Below are positions 34,580 through 43,502 of a DNA stretch of 64,000 bases, piece by piece; position 1 is the stretch's first letter; each line of letters starts with the position of its first letter. Source of the DNA: Parvularcula sp038749595 (GTDB lineage: Bacteria; Pseudomonadota; Alphaproteobacteria; Caulobacterales; Parvularculaceae); contig JBCDHW010000002.1 of the NCBI GenBank assembly GCA_038749595.1, positions 1-64,000 on the forward strand, read 5' to 3'. Both the position numbers and the translations under genes were made by a program. The notes beneath the pieces are model-generated. The model saw nothing but the letters and a program-made list of their open reading frames with translations, made no database searches and was not told the DNA's origin.

Positions 34580-35647
34580 CTAATCGTCGAGCAACGGACG
34601 GACCGCGTGCCCCATCTTACGGCCGGAACGCGGCTCGCCTTTGCCGTAGAGGGTCAGTGAGACCTTGGGGTCGGCGGCCAGTTGGGGCCATTCCAAAATC
34701 TGTGGGCCGATGAGGTTGAGCATCTCGTGGGGCGCAAGGGTGATCGGCTGACGCAAGGGCCAGCCTGCGACGGCGCGGATGTGCTGTTCGAATTGACCAA
34801 CCGTGCAGGCCTCCACCGTGTGATGGCCTGAATTGTGGACCCGCGGCGCCATTTCGTTCGCCAACAGACGATCGCCCATGTCGAAGAACTCAACCGTCAG
34901 CACACCGACGTAATTAAGGTGCTCCATAATGCGCTGAACCGCGTTGCGGGCCTGCGCCTTGATCGTATCCTCGACGTCCGCGGGGATCACGCTGCGCGCA
35001 AGGATGCCGCCGCGATGTTCGTTTTCGCAGAGGTCGTAGAAGACGATGTCCCCGGTCACCGAGCGTGCAGCGACTTGGCTCAGCTCCCGGCGGAAAGGCG
35101 CCAAGGCTTCGAGGATCCACGGGCCGCCGCCGAGGTCTGATAAAACCTGTGCCGGGTCTTCTTCACCTGCCAGTTTTGCTTGGCCCTTGCCGTCGTAGCC
35201 AAAGCGCCGTGTTTTCAAGATCGACGGGCCTGCTGCGTCGAGCGCACGCGCCAAATCGTCCGCATCTTGAACATCCCAGAAATCGACGGTGTCGATCTTC
35301 AGCTGGCGGAAGGTTTCTTTCTCGCGAAGCCGTTCTTGGCTTACCGCGAGGGCTTGGGCGTTCGGGGCCAACGGCTTGCCCGTCCGCGCCACCGCTGCTG
35401 CAGTCTCGGCAGGGACGTTTTCGAATTCGTAGGTGACCACGTCGCAACCCGCAGCAAAGGCCTCAACGGCGGCTGCATCTTCGTAAGCGCCGCTGATGGC
35501 GTGGTTGGTGACTTGACCAGCTGGCGAACGCTCAGCATCCGGACCGAATATCGCCGTATGAAAGCCCAGCTGCTCAGCCGCAGAAACCAGCATTCGGCCT
35601 AACTGGCCGACGCCCAGGATGCCGATCGTGCTCGCGGGAGGGAGCAT
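34580..35647 (-). CDS. purK: 5-(carboxyamino)imidazole ribonucleotide synthase (PurK)
   Basis: This 355-residue ATP-grasp enzyme makes N5-CAIR from AIR, ATP and bicarbonate in purine synthesis. TIGILGVGQLGRML is the N-terminal nucleotide-fold loop, SILKTRRFGYDGKGQ is the ATP-grasp lysine loop and LANEMAPRVHNSGHHT is the PurK signature with metal-binding Glu and Asn. The ATG at 35647 shares one base with the purE stop (TGATG); a GTG at 35650 is an alternative. It is translated after purE. Confidence 0.96.
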   Translation of the reverse strand: MLPPASTIGILGVGQLGRMLVSAAEQLGFHTAIFGPDAERSPAGQVTNHAISGAYEDAAAVEAFAAGCDVVTYEFENVPAETAAAVARTGKPLAPNAQALAVSQERLREKETFRQLKIDTVDFWDVQDADDLARALDAAGPSILKTRRFGYDGKGQAKLAGEEDPAQVLSDLGGGPWILEALAPFRRELSQVAARSVTGDIVFYDLCENEHRGGILARSVIPADVEDTIKAQARNAVQRIMEHLNYVGVLTVEFFDMGDRLLANEMAPRVHNSGHHTVEACTVGQFEQHIRAVAGWPLRQPITLAPHEMLNLIGPQILEWPQLAADPKVSLTLYGKGEPRSGRKMGHAVRPLLDD

Positions 35648-36156
35648 CACGTGAGAACCGGTTCATCCGTAGGCGGCGCTTCGAGCACGGCGTCCGACTG
35701 CTTTTGTCGCCAAGCCTTGAGCCGCATCGCAAGGTCCGTGTCCTGGAGCGCTAAGATCGACGCGGCCATGATGCCCGCATTCTTGGCGCCTGCCTCGCCG
35801 ATCGCGAGGGTGCCGACGGGAACACCGCCAGGCATCTGCGCGATCGAAAGTAAGCTGTCGATGCCGCTGAGCGCCTTCGATTGGATCGGCACGCCGAGCA
35901 CCGGAAGCGTGGTCATCGACGCGACCATGCCGGGAAGATGGGCTGCACCGCCTGCCCCGGCTATGACCACAGCATATCCTTGGTCCTCCGCCTGGGTCGC
36001 AAAACGCACCAAACGGTCGGGCGTCCGGTGGGCTGAGACGATCAAATCCTCGTGACCAACGTTCAGTTCGTCGAGAATGCTCGCCGCAGCTTTCATGGTT
36101 GGCCAATCACTGACCGACCCCATGATGATGGCTACAGGCCGCGTATCGTGCACCAT
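35647..36156 (-). CDS. purE: N5-carboxyaminoimidazole ribonucleotide mutase (PurE)
   Basis: This 169-residue class I PurE converts N5-CAIR to CAIR. MGSVSDWPTM and VSAHRTPDRL give the conserved Ser, Asp and catalytic His. GAGGAAHLPGMVAS and GVPIQSKALSGIDSLLSIAQMP complete the active site. GGAGG lies 8 bases ahead of the ATG. A strongly structured hairpin lies between the alternative oxidase gene and this one. Confidence 0.97.
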   Translation of the reverse strand: MVHDTRPVAIIMGSVSDWPTMKAAASILDELNVGHEDLIVSAHRTPDRLVRFATQAEDQGYAVVIAGAGGAAHLPGMVASMTTLPVLGVPIQSKALSGIDSLLSIAQMPGGVPVGTLAIGEAGAKNAGIMAASILALQDTDLAMRLKAWRQKQSDAVLEAPPTDEPVLT

Positions 36157-36168
36157 GGCGTGCCTCCG

Positions 36169-36223
36169 GGCTGTCGCGGGAAAAGCGGCGCCTTACCTTT
36201 CGGCGGCAGCGCCCGCAACAGCC
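36169..36223 (-). promoter_or_regulatory. Long structured hairpin upstream of purE
   Basis: On the minus strand GGCTGTTGCGGG pairs with CCCGCGACAGCC, a 12-bp stem with one G-U pair. The 31-base apical part contains a second small stem, CGCC-GAAAGGTAA-GGCG. The element ends 12 bases before the purE ATG, just above its GGAGG site, and begins 16 bases after the alternative oxidase stop. It could be a cis-acting leader of purE or an RNA processing or 3'-protecting hairpin; no T-run follows, so it is not a normal terminator. Confidence 0.55.
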
Positions 36224-36238
36224 AAGGCAGCGGAGCAG

Positions 36239-36952
36239 CTAGCTGGTCGCGCGTGATCCCAGGGACGAGGCGCCGGCATCACGGGTCGTTGATGGTGCGC
36301 CTTGCCGGGTCAGCGCATCAGCGAAGTCGTGGTTCGTGTCGCGGTGCCGCGCTTCATCTTCGCGGACGACTTCGACCACATCACGGAGCCGCGCACTGGC
36401 GGGGAGGTTCCAATACTCGATCGCGATCTTCGGCGCTGGCGGGTTCTCCAAGAGACCGTCGTCAATCGCCTTGAGGTAGCTGGTGTAGCTCACCACCGCC
36501 TCTTCCTCGAGATAGGCCACGAAGCGGTGCGCTGTGCGGGGCATGAAGAGGTAGAACAGGAAGTAGAGGTTATAGAACACGCCCTGGGCCGCGAGAATCA
36601 GGAAGCGCTCAAGGCGGCTCGGCTGGGCGACATGCACGAACGTCATCAGGTGCATCCGCTCGTTGTCCGCTTCGTCGAGCAGCTCCTTAATCCAGCCACG
36701 GTCGTCGCGCAGCAGGCGCAGGGCCCGGAGGTGCTGGAGCGCGCCGCCAACCATGCCAGGGACCGCTGCGACGGTCTCCAAGACAACGGCGCGGTGGCCG
36801 TAGCGGGTGCGGAAAAAGCTGTCGGCGAAGAACCGCATAAATTTGACCATCGCGAGGGCCACGCGGTCTTTCTTCGTCTCGGCCGCACGGCGCACCACAA
36901 TGGTGTCGTCAGCGGGAACTTGTGGATTACTCTCGGTCATACGCATACCCAT
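36239..36952 (-). CDS. aox: Alternative oxidase (AOX), cyanide-insensitive quinol oxidase
   Basis: This protein of about 237 residues is a monotopic di-iron quinol oxidase. All ligand motifs are present: LET at 58-60, NERMHL at 97-102, LEEEAV at 148-153 and REDEARHRDTNH at 197-208, which supply the four Glu and two His ligands. The hydrophobic stretch between about 120 and 140 anchors it in the membrane. It would oxidise ubiquinol with O2 without pumping protons. ATG 36952, 36946 and 36940 are all possible starts, and none has a good ribosome site. AOX is uncommon in bacteria. Confidence 0.93.
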   Translation of the reverse strand: MGMRMTESNPQVPADDTIVVRRAAETKKDRVALAMVKFMRFFADSFFRTRYGHRAVVLETVAAVPGMVGGALQHLRALRLLRDDRGWIKELLDEADNERMHLMTFVHVAQPSRLERFLILAAQGVFYNLYFLFYLFMPRTAHRFVAYLEEEAVVSYTSYLKAIDDGLLENPPAPKIAIEYWNLPASARLRDVVEVVREDEARHRDTNHDFADALTRQGAPSTTRDAGASSLGSRATS

Positions 36953-37118
36953 GCACGTTCGTCTTTGTTGCGACGCAGCACAGATAATGCCGCGGCATGG
37001 GGAGCGGGAGAGCCAAGACGTCGCTGGGAGCAGTATGCCGCAGCGTAGGCTTTCCAACGGGTTAGCTTTGATTTCCGGCTGTTAAATCAGTGCCTTGAAA
37101 GGCTCTCTCAGCGGCCAG

Positions 37119-37607
37119 CTACTCGGGCCGATCCCCCGGCGGTTGGGGCAATTCAGGGTCATGCCGATGGTTCCAGATCTCGACGATCTTTCCTTCGTCG
37201 TTGAACCGGAAGACGTTGATGATCGCCACGTCCTCGAACGGGAAAAAGCCCATGGCCCGCGCTTGCTCGTTCGGTTCTTGCGAGACGAACCAACGCGTTG
37301 CGACCTTGTCGCCCTCGGCAATTTGGTAGTCGATCCGTCCGCTCATCTCCCCAAAGCTGTGGAAGAGGTCCGCGATGTTTTTCTGCTCAACCGCTTGTTC
37401 GGTCACGCCTTTGCGTGGGCCCAGGTCGTGCACGACATATTCGTCCGCGACGTATTCGGCATACCGGTCCGTGTTCTGCGAGAACCAAAGGTCTTCGTAG
37501 AATTGCGCCGCCAGTGCTTTGTTGCGCTCTTCGACATCGACCGTTTCCGCCTGCGAACACGCAACGACAACGGCGCAAGCGGCCAGCGTTATCCCTCGTA
37601 TGGTCAT
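37119..37607 (-). CDS. NTF2-like (SnoaL-type) lipoprotein
   Basis: This 162-residue protein has a lipobox-like VVAC ending at Cys17. The mature domain has the cone-shaped NTF2 fold pattern: NKALAAQFYEDLWFSQNTDRYAEYVADEYVVHD, split by a helix turn, then VFRFNDEGKIVEIWNHRHD at the end. SnoaL-like proteins of this type include cyclases and binding proteins; the function here is unknown. It lies 74 bases downstream of pgi on the same strand. Confidence 0.82.
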   Translation of the reverse strand: MTIRGITLAACAVVVACSQAETVDVEERNKALAAQFYEDLWFSQNTDRYAEYVADEYVVHDLGPRKGVTEQAVEQKNIADLFHSFGEMSGRIDYQIAEGDKVATRWFVSQEPNEQARAMGFFPFEDVAIINVFRFNDEGKIVEIWNHRHDPELPQPPGDRPE

Positions 37608-37681
37608 GCGCTATCCCCTCAATACATCGCCGCGACAGTACCGCCCACCAAGACCGAGACCAAGCAGCAAGCGCAGAAGCG

Positions 37682-39325
37682 TTACACCCCCGACCGCAGG
37701 GTCCGGATCCTGGCGATGAGGCCGCTGGTGGAGCGGTCGTGGTCGGTGTCCGTTTCGCCCTTGAGCTCGGAGAGGATGGGTTTGGCGAGAACTTTGCCGA
37801 GCTCGACACCGAATTGGTCGTAGGAATTGATGCCCCAGACCGCGCCTTGCACGAAGATTTTGTGCTCGTAGAGGGCGATCAGTGCACCGAGGGTTTGCGG
37901 CGTGAGCTTGTCCATGAGGATCGAGATCGACGGGCGGTTGCCGGGGAAGGCCTTGTGGCCGGCGAGACGCTGGGCCTCGGTATCGTCAGCACCCTGCTCT
38001 TTGAGCTGAGCGAACGCTTCGTCCTCGGTCACGCCGAGCATCAGCGCCTCGGGTTGGGCGAGAAAGTTGGCAAGCAATTTCTCGTGGTGATCGCTTAGCG
38101 GGTTGTGGGACAAAGCTGGCGCGATGAACTCGCACAGCATTTCTGTGGTGCCCTGATGAATGAGCTGGTAGAACGCGTGCTGACCATTGGTGCCTGGCTC
38201 ACCAAAGACGATGGGGCCGGTCGGGTAGTCAATGCGCGATCCGTCCAGCCGACGCCCCTTGCCATTCGACTCCATATCCGCCTGCTGAAGATAGGCCGGA
38301 AGTCGGCTAAGCGATTGATCGTATGGGAGTACCGCAACCGCTGGCATGTCCAGAAATGTCCGATGCCACAGGCCAACAAGCCCCATGAAGACCGGGAGAT
38401 TGTCCGCAAGCGGCGTATCTTCGAAATGCCGATCCATGGCATGCGCGCCCGAGAGCAAATCCTCGAAAGTGTCCCAACCGACGGTCAACGCAATCGGCAA
38501 ACCGATCGCCGACCACAGCGAGTAACGGCCGCCGACCCAGTCCCAAAAGCCGAAGACATTTTCCGGCGCAATACCGAAATCAGCCGTGGCTTGGTGGTTC
38601 GTGGACAGAGCAACAAAGTGCTTTGCGATGTCCGCTTCGCTGCGTCCTTGCGCGAGGAACCATTCCCGCGCGGAGTGGGCGTTGGTCATCGTTTCTTGGG
38701 TGGTGAACGTCTTTGATGCGATGGTGAAAAGCGTCGTCTCCGGATCAATCGTGCGGAGCACGTTGGAAAGGTGCGTGCCATCGACGTTCGAGACGTAATA
38801 CACCGTGCGCCCCGGCAGATGATATGGCCGCAGCGCTTCGGTCACCATGACGGGACCGAGGTCAGAACCGCCGATCCCAATATTGACGACCGTATTGAGG
38901 GGCTTACCGGTCGCGCCTGTCCGCGTGCTGCTGGTGACGTCGTCTGAGAAGGATTTCATCCGCTGACGGACGGCTTCGATATCCGGAAGGATGTCGTGAC
39001 CATCAACGATGTATTTGCCGGGGCGGTTGTCGCGGAGTGCCACGTGCAGCACCGCGCGGCCCTCGGTGGCGTTGATCGGCGCACCCGCGAACATGGCGCT
39101 GCGCTTTTCTGGAAGACCTGCTTCTTCCGCAAGCTGAAGAAGCGCCTGCCAGATTGCGGGTGTTATCCGCGTCTTGGACGCGTCAACGAACAGGCCCGCA
39201 GCCTCGCGGCTGAAGGCTTCAAAGCGGCTGTTATCGCTTGCAAACAGCTCCCGCAGCGACGCTTGGCCATCGGTTCGGGCGAGCGCGGAGAGGGTTCCCC
39301 ACGCATTGAGGTTCGTGGGGTTCAT
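37682..39325 (-). CDS. pgi: Glucose-6-phosphate isomerase
   Basis: This 547-residue enzyme interconverts glucose 6-phosphate and fructose 6-phosphate. NIGIGGSDLGPVMVTEAL is the first sugar-phosphate (SIS) motif. GFWDWVGGRYSLWSAIGLP contains the PGI signature 1, and FGEPGTNGQHAFYQLIHQGT contains catalytic Glu and His. KIFVQGAVWGINSYDQFGVE is signature 2 with the catalytic Lys/Gln region. The length fits the bacterial long form. It starts 20 bases after the redoxin gene ends and may belong to the same transcript. Confidence 0.97.
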   Translation of the reverse strand: MNPTNLNAWGTLSALARTDGQASLRELFASDNSRFEAFSREAAGLFVDASKTRITPAIWQALLQLAEEAGLPEKRSAMFAGAPINATEGRAVLHVALRDNRPGKYIVDGHDILPDIEAVRQRMKSFSDDVTSSTRTGATGKPLNTVVNIGIGGSDLGPVMVTEALRPYHLPGRTVYYVSNVDGTHLSNVLRTIDPETTLFTIASKTFTTQETMTNAHSAREWFLAQGRSEADIAKHFVALSTNHQATADFGIAPENVFGFWDWVGGRYSLWSAIGLPIALTVGWDTFEDLLSGAHAMDRHFEDTPLADNLPVFMGLVGLWHRTFLDMPAVAVLPYDQSLSRLPAYLQQADMESNGKGRRLDGSRIDYPTGPIVFGEPGTNGQHAFYQLIHQGTTEMLCEFIAPALSHNPLSDHHEKLLANFLAQPEALMLGVTEDEAFAQLKEQGADDTEAQRLAGHKAFPGNRPSISILMDKLTPQTLGALIALYEHKIFVQGAVWGINSYDQFGVELGKVLAKPILSELKGETDTDHDRSTSGLIARIRTLRSGV

Positions 39326-39345
39326 GGGGCGCCCTCTCGTGCAGA

Positions 39346-39930
39346 TTAACTGTCAGCGTACTTCACAGAACAGCCGTAGGGCTTGGACACTGTGGTCACC
39401 ACTTCCCGTCCATTTTTCATATCACGGAGCGCAGCCGCGACGTAGTTCTGGGCGTTGGGGATATCGTCAGCGTTCGCCGTGGGGATGGTGTCGATCGCGC
39501 CGTTGTAGCGCACGACGCCGTCGCCATCGATGATGAACATATGCGGTGTCGTCTTCGCAGCATAGGCGCGGCCCATCGAGCCGTCAGCATCGAGCAGCGT
39601 ATCGGCGACGACCGCGCCGCGTTCTGCGTTGAGGGCCATGGCGCCATCGGCATCGACAAAGCCTTGCTTGCCCGGCGCGGAGCTAATGACTTGGAGCCAG
39701 ACGATGCCTTCGGCGGCAGCGCGTTTCTGCAGCTGCTGCATATTCTTTGCGCCGTAGTGCTTTTTGACGAACGGGCAGCCGTCGTTGGTCCATTCGAGGA
39801 CAACGGTTTTGCCCGCATACTGGTCAAGGCTGATGGTCGCGCCCGAAGCACCGGTCTCGGTGAACGACGGCGCGGGTTGGCCAGGAATGGGTGCCGCGAG
39901 GGCGAGAAGGCTGATGACGGTTCCGATCAT
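39346..39930 (-). CDS. Exported redoxin-like (AhpC/TSA-type) protein
   Basis: This 194-residue protein begins with a short hydrophobic leader and contains a thioredoxin-fold domain. The single redox cysteine is Cys52 in NDGCPFVKKHY; it is the 1-Cys arrangement of the small redoxin group (DUF899/peroxiredoxin-like) rather than a CxxC thioredoxin. MFIIDGDGVVRYNGAID is the resolving part of the fold. A second Cys near the C-terminus (PYGCSVKY) might resolve it. Its ATG overlaps the stop of the DsbD-like gene (ATGA), so the DsbD-like protein is its likely electron donor. Confidence 0.85.
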   Translation of the reverse strand: MIGTVISLLALAAPIPGQPAPSFTETGASGATISLDQYAGKTVVLEWTNDGCPFVKKHYGAKNMQQLQKRAAAEGIVWLQVISSAPGKQGFVDADGAMALNAERGAVVADTLLDADGSMGRAYAAKTTPHMFIIDGDGVVRYNGAIDTIPTANADDIPNAQNYVAAALRDMKNGREVVTTVSKPYGCSVKYADS

Positions 39931-42017
39931 CCACGTTGCTCCAGTGTTTGCTTCACGCGATCCGGAGTAAGGATCTGAGGAAGAATCTCCGGGTCGTCCT
40001 TCCCGTTATAGTACAGATAGAGGGGGACGCCACTGCGCCCTTGCCGCTCAATGGCAGCGCTGATGACCGGATCAGGGTTGGTCAGGTCAGCGACCATGAA
40101 AACCGTTCCGGTGTCTGCGAAAACGCCTTGAATATCAGGCGTATCGAGCACCACGCGCTTGTTGTATTGGCAGGTCACGCACCATGCAGCGGTGAAGTCG
40201 ATGAAGACGGGCGTGCCCTCGGCGCGGAGCGACGCGAGGCGGGCTTCGTCGTAGGGCTCCTTGGTCAGCGCCGCAGTGCTGGCGAGCGCGGTGGGGGCTG
40301 CGGCGGTGGTCAGGGTGGTGACGGGAACCAAAGCGCCGATGATCGCGGCCAATGCCCCGAAGCGTAGGCGCGGCGCGGTGCCTTTCTCCTGGGCCAAACC
40401 AAAGAGCCATGCAGCGAAGGCTGAGAGGACGAAGGCGATACCCAGGATCAGGACGGCTTGCGGGCCAGCTTGAATGCTGACGACCCAGGCCAACCAGACC
40501 GTGGTGCCGAACATGGCGAAGCTGAACACCTGTTTGAGCCGGATCATCCAGGGGCCAGGCCGGGGGAGCTTAGCCGCCAAGTCCGGGACCGCGGCGAGCA
40601 TCAGGTAAGGCAGCGCGAGGCCAAGGCCGATCGCGAGGAAAACCGCGATCGCTGCGATCGCCGGTGCGCCGAGGGCGTACGGGATCACCGCGCTTAGAAA
40701 GGGACCGATACACGGGGCTGCCACGAAGACGGCGAGGAGACCGGTGAAAAAGGAACCTGCGGTGCCGCCCTTTGCGGCCAGGTCGCTCCCCACGCCTTGG
40801 ACGGATGTTCCGACCTCGAACAGTCCCGCAAGATTGAGGCCAATGAGGAAGACGACGACCGCCGCGAGGCCGACGACAATCGGAGACTGGAGATGAAAGC
40901 CCCAGCCGATTTGCGCTCCTGCGCCGCGCAACACCAGGAGGAGGCCCGCCATGGCGGCGAACGTCAGCAAGACCCCGGCGGTGTAGGCCACGGCGTCAGC
41001 TTGAACTGTCTTGCGATCAGCACCGCCAAGCTTTGCAACGCTTGCGGCCTTGAGGAACACGATCGGGAAGACGCAGGGCATAGCGTTGAGGATTACCCCG
41101 CCGAGGAGCGCGGAGAGGAAGATCAGGATGATGTTGCCCGGCGCGCCGGCGGAGGCCGTCCCCGTATCGGCCCCAGCGGCAGCGAAATTGCCGGGAACGG
41201 AAATCGCATCGGTCCGCGCAGCTGCAATCTCCACGCCGATCTCTTGGCCTTCCATATCGAGCACCAGCAGGCCATTAAGCTCCGTAGGCGGATCGACTTG
41301 GTAATCGATCCCAGGGGTCAGCTGGAGGTAGAGGGTTCCCTCCTCGCGCAGCGCAGCTTGAGGCGGGGTTGGCTCGGTGGTGCCTTGGACGTTTGGGTAG
41401 AAATAGGCGTCGCCCTCCGGCGCGCCCGCGATGGCGACGACAATGGCGCCGTCCCTATCGGTGAATTCGGCAGAGAGACCGAGATCGCGCGGAAGCGCGC
41501 TGCGAGCGGTTTTGATGCGCTCCGCATTGCCAGGTGCATCACCAGCCGCCTCGGCAATCGGCAGCGACAATGCAAGCTGCGCCATCTCGGGAATGCACAC
41601 GTCGAGGCAGATCAGCCACTCGGCGAAGACATTAAACTCGGCATTCGTTCCGACGGGAGCGTCCTGGGGAACGGTGACGGGTACGAGAAAGGTTGGGCTG
41701 CCTTCGTGACCGAAATTGGTCAGCGGGCCGAGCGGCAGGCGATGGGGCAGCGGATAGCCAATCGCGCCCGCCTCAAACCCCCGCGGCAGGGTCCAGTTGA
41801 GCATCAACGGCAGGCCCGAATCGCCGGGGTTCTTCCAGTAGACGTGCCAGCCCTCGTCGAGCTCCTGGGCAAGGGCGACCCAGAGCGTCTCGCCGGGCAC
41901 GGCGGCGGTCTTTTCCGCGATCAGGCGGCTTTCGGCATGCCCGGTGCGCACCGCTTCTCCGGTTTGAGCGTGGGCGAGGCCGAAGACGGCCGTGAGGGCG
42001 AGGATGAGGCGAAACAT
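39927..42017 (-). CDS. DsbD/ScsB-like thiol:disulfide interchange protein
   Basis: This 696-residue membrane protein has three parts. After a signal peptide, the N-terminal DsbD-alpha/ScsB-type domain contains Cys137 and Cys141 (ICLDVCIPEM). The middle CcdA-like part has about eight helices with NAMPCVFPIVFLKAASV and CIGPFLSAVIP cysteines that carry electrons across the membrane. The C-terminal thioredoxin domain has AAWCVTCQYNK. It moves electrons from cytoplasmic thioredoxin to the periplasm. The ATG at 42017 is chosen because GAAGGG lies 6 bases ahead. Confidence 0.93.
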   Translation of the reverse strand: MFRLILALTAVFGLAHAQTGEAVRTGHAESRLIAEKTAAVPGETLWVALAQELDEGWHVYWKNPGDSGLPLMLNWTLPRGFEAGAIGYPLPHRLPLGPLTNFGHEGSPTFLVPVTVPQDAPVGTNAEFNVFAEWLICLDVCIPEMAQLALSLPIAEAAGDAPGNAERIKTARSALPRDLGLSAEFTDRDGAIVVAIAGAPEGDAYFYPNVQGTTEPTPPQAALREEGTLYLQLTPGIDYQVDPPTELNGLLVLDMEGQEIGVEIAAARTDAISVPGNFAAAGADTGTASAGAPGNIILIFLSALLGGVILNAMPCVFPIVFLKAASVAKLGGADRKTVQADAVAYTAGVLLTFAAMAGLLLVLRGAGAQIGWGFHLQSPIVVGLAAVVVFLIGLNLAGLFEVGTSVQGVGSDLAAKGGTAGSFFTGLLAVFVAAPCIGPFLSAVIPYALGAPAIAAIAVFLAIGLGLALPYLMLAAVPDLAAKLPRPGPWMIRLKQVFSFAMFGTTVWLAWVVSIQAGPQAVLILGIAFVLSAFAAWLFGLAQEKGTAPRLRFGALAAIIGALVPVTTLTTAAAPTALASTAALTKEPYDEARLASLRAEGTPVFIDFTAAWCVTCQYNKRVVLDTPDIQGVFADTGTVFMVADLTNPDPVISAAIERQGRSGVPLYLYYNGKDDPEILPQILTPDRVKQTLEQRG

Positions 42018-42170
42018 AGCCATCCCTTCGTTGATGGGCCCCGTTTGGTGACACGATGGGATGAACACAAGGTGCCGATGATCAACTCACGAGAAAGCAA
42101 TGGCCGCATTGCGCGCCGGGGCTCAGCGCAGTTGCGATGGACCCCCGCCCTGCTGGCGGATCAGGTCTCG

Positions 42171-43442
42171 TCATTCGGAGGGGAGATTCTCCATGAAAAA
42201 CCGCACCGTATTGCCGCCCATAACCTTGCGGATGTCCTCATCCGGCACGCCGCGGTCCATCAACGCTTGGGTCAACGCCGCCATTTCGGAGGCGTCGAGG
42301 GCCGTGGTCACGGTTCCGTCGAAATCGCTGCCCAGCGCGATGTGATCGACGCCGAAGTTCTCGATGCCGTAGATGATCGCGTCAGCGATCCCCGCGGGGG
42401 AGGCATCGCACACCACATCGGACCAGAACCCAACGCCGATCAGGCCGCCATCCGCTGCGATCTCAGCCATCAGCGCGTCGGAAATGTTCCGCGGGCTCTC
42501 GCAGTGGCCGTTGAAGCCCGTGTGGCTGATCACCACCGGCCCGGCGTCCATGGCGAGGACATCACGCGCGGTTTGCTCCGACGAATGGGCCACGTCGATG
42601 ATGATGTCCCGCTCCCGCATCATCGCCACCGCCTGGCGGCCAAAATCGGAGAGGCCCGCCCCGCTCGTCCCATGCAGCGAACCGCCGAGCTTGTTATCGA
42701 AGAAATGGTGGAGGCCCATGAGCCGGTAACCCGCGTCGTAGAGCCGGTCGATGTTGGCGAGGTCCCCATCAAGCGCATGCAAGCCTTCGATGCCGAGAAT
42801 GGCGACAACGACAGGTGTTTCCAAATAACTCGCTTCGATGGACGCGAGTGGACCCATCTCCTTCGCCCACCGCTCCGGATCGCCATCCAGCTCGGCAAAA
42901 CGTTGCTGATATCGCCGGAGAAGGACGAGTTCGTCTAATATGATACGGTCTTCCGCTATGACGAAGAGGTCGTCTTCGGCGGCAAAGCCTTCCATCTTCT
43001 CCGCTTGATAGAGCGCGCGCTCGACGCGGCTGTTCCAGGTGCGCATGGGCCAACGCTGGGCTTTGGCGAGGGTGGTGATTCGGTCCGGCGCGTCAGCGTC
43101 GTTCTGGGTATAGTTCTGGCCCGCGGGCGACGCGGTAACCGCCGTGAACACCTGGAGGAACATCCCGCCTTCGCGCATACGGGCGAGGTCGACGTGACCG
43201 CGGTTGTTCTCTTTCAACAGGTCGCGGTTCCAAAGGAGCGAGTCGGCATGGAGATCGGCCACCGGGATCGTGGCATGCAGCGCCCTCGCCTCCGCCGACA
43301 CCGCGTACGGATCATGGGCGACGACCGCATTCATTTTGTTGTCGAAATACGGCGGCGCAAACGCGAGAAATCCCGCCAAACCCAGCGCAGCCAAGGCTAG
43401 CAACCCGCCGCCAATCCAGAGAACAAACCTCACCATCGCCAA
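42171..43442 (-). CDS. Membrane dipeptidase (peptidase M19)
   Basis: This 423-residue protein has an N-terminal membrane anchor (residues 5-31) and a TIM-barrel renal-dipeptidase domain. The binuclear zinc site is readable: His65-x-Asp67 in LHADSLLW, Glu in VAILGIEGLHALDGD, and His in VAHSSEQ and VISHTGF. It hydrolyses dipeptides, probably including D-amino-acid ones, in the periplasm. It starts 60 bases from the neighbouring helical protein and stands 153 bases upstream of the DsbD-like gene. Confidence 0.93.
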   Translation of the reverse strand: MAMVRFVLWIGGGLLALAALGLAGFLAFAPPYFDNKMNAVVAHDPYAVSAEARALHATIPVADLHADSLLWNRDLLKENNRGHVDLARMREGGMFLQVFTAVTASPAGQNYTQNDADAPDRITTLAKAQRWPMRTWNSRVERALYQAEKMEGFAAEDDLFVIAEDRIILDELVLLRRYQQRFAELDGDPERWAKEMGPLASIEASYLETPVVVAILGIEGLHALDGDLANIDRLYDAGYRLMGLHHFFDNKLGGSLHGTSGAGLSDFGRQAVAMMRERDIIIDVAHSSEQTARDVLAMDAGPVVISHTGFNGHCESPRNISDALMAEIAADGGLIGVGFWSDVVCDASPAGIADAIIYGIENFGVDHIALGSDFDGTVTTALDASEMAALTQALMDRGVPDEDIRKVMGGNTVRFFMENLPSE

Positions 43443-43502
43443 GCCTTACCACAGCGGCGCACGTCAGCCTATCGGTCGACCGCTGGGGTGCGCGAGCGCG
43501 GG

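Noticed and set aside
40797..42938. Long plus-strand open frame of about 713 codons opposite the DsbD-like and dipeptidase genes
   Set aside because: It is antisense to two genes with clear motifs and its translation has no recognisable domain. Such frames are common in GC-rich DNA.
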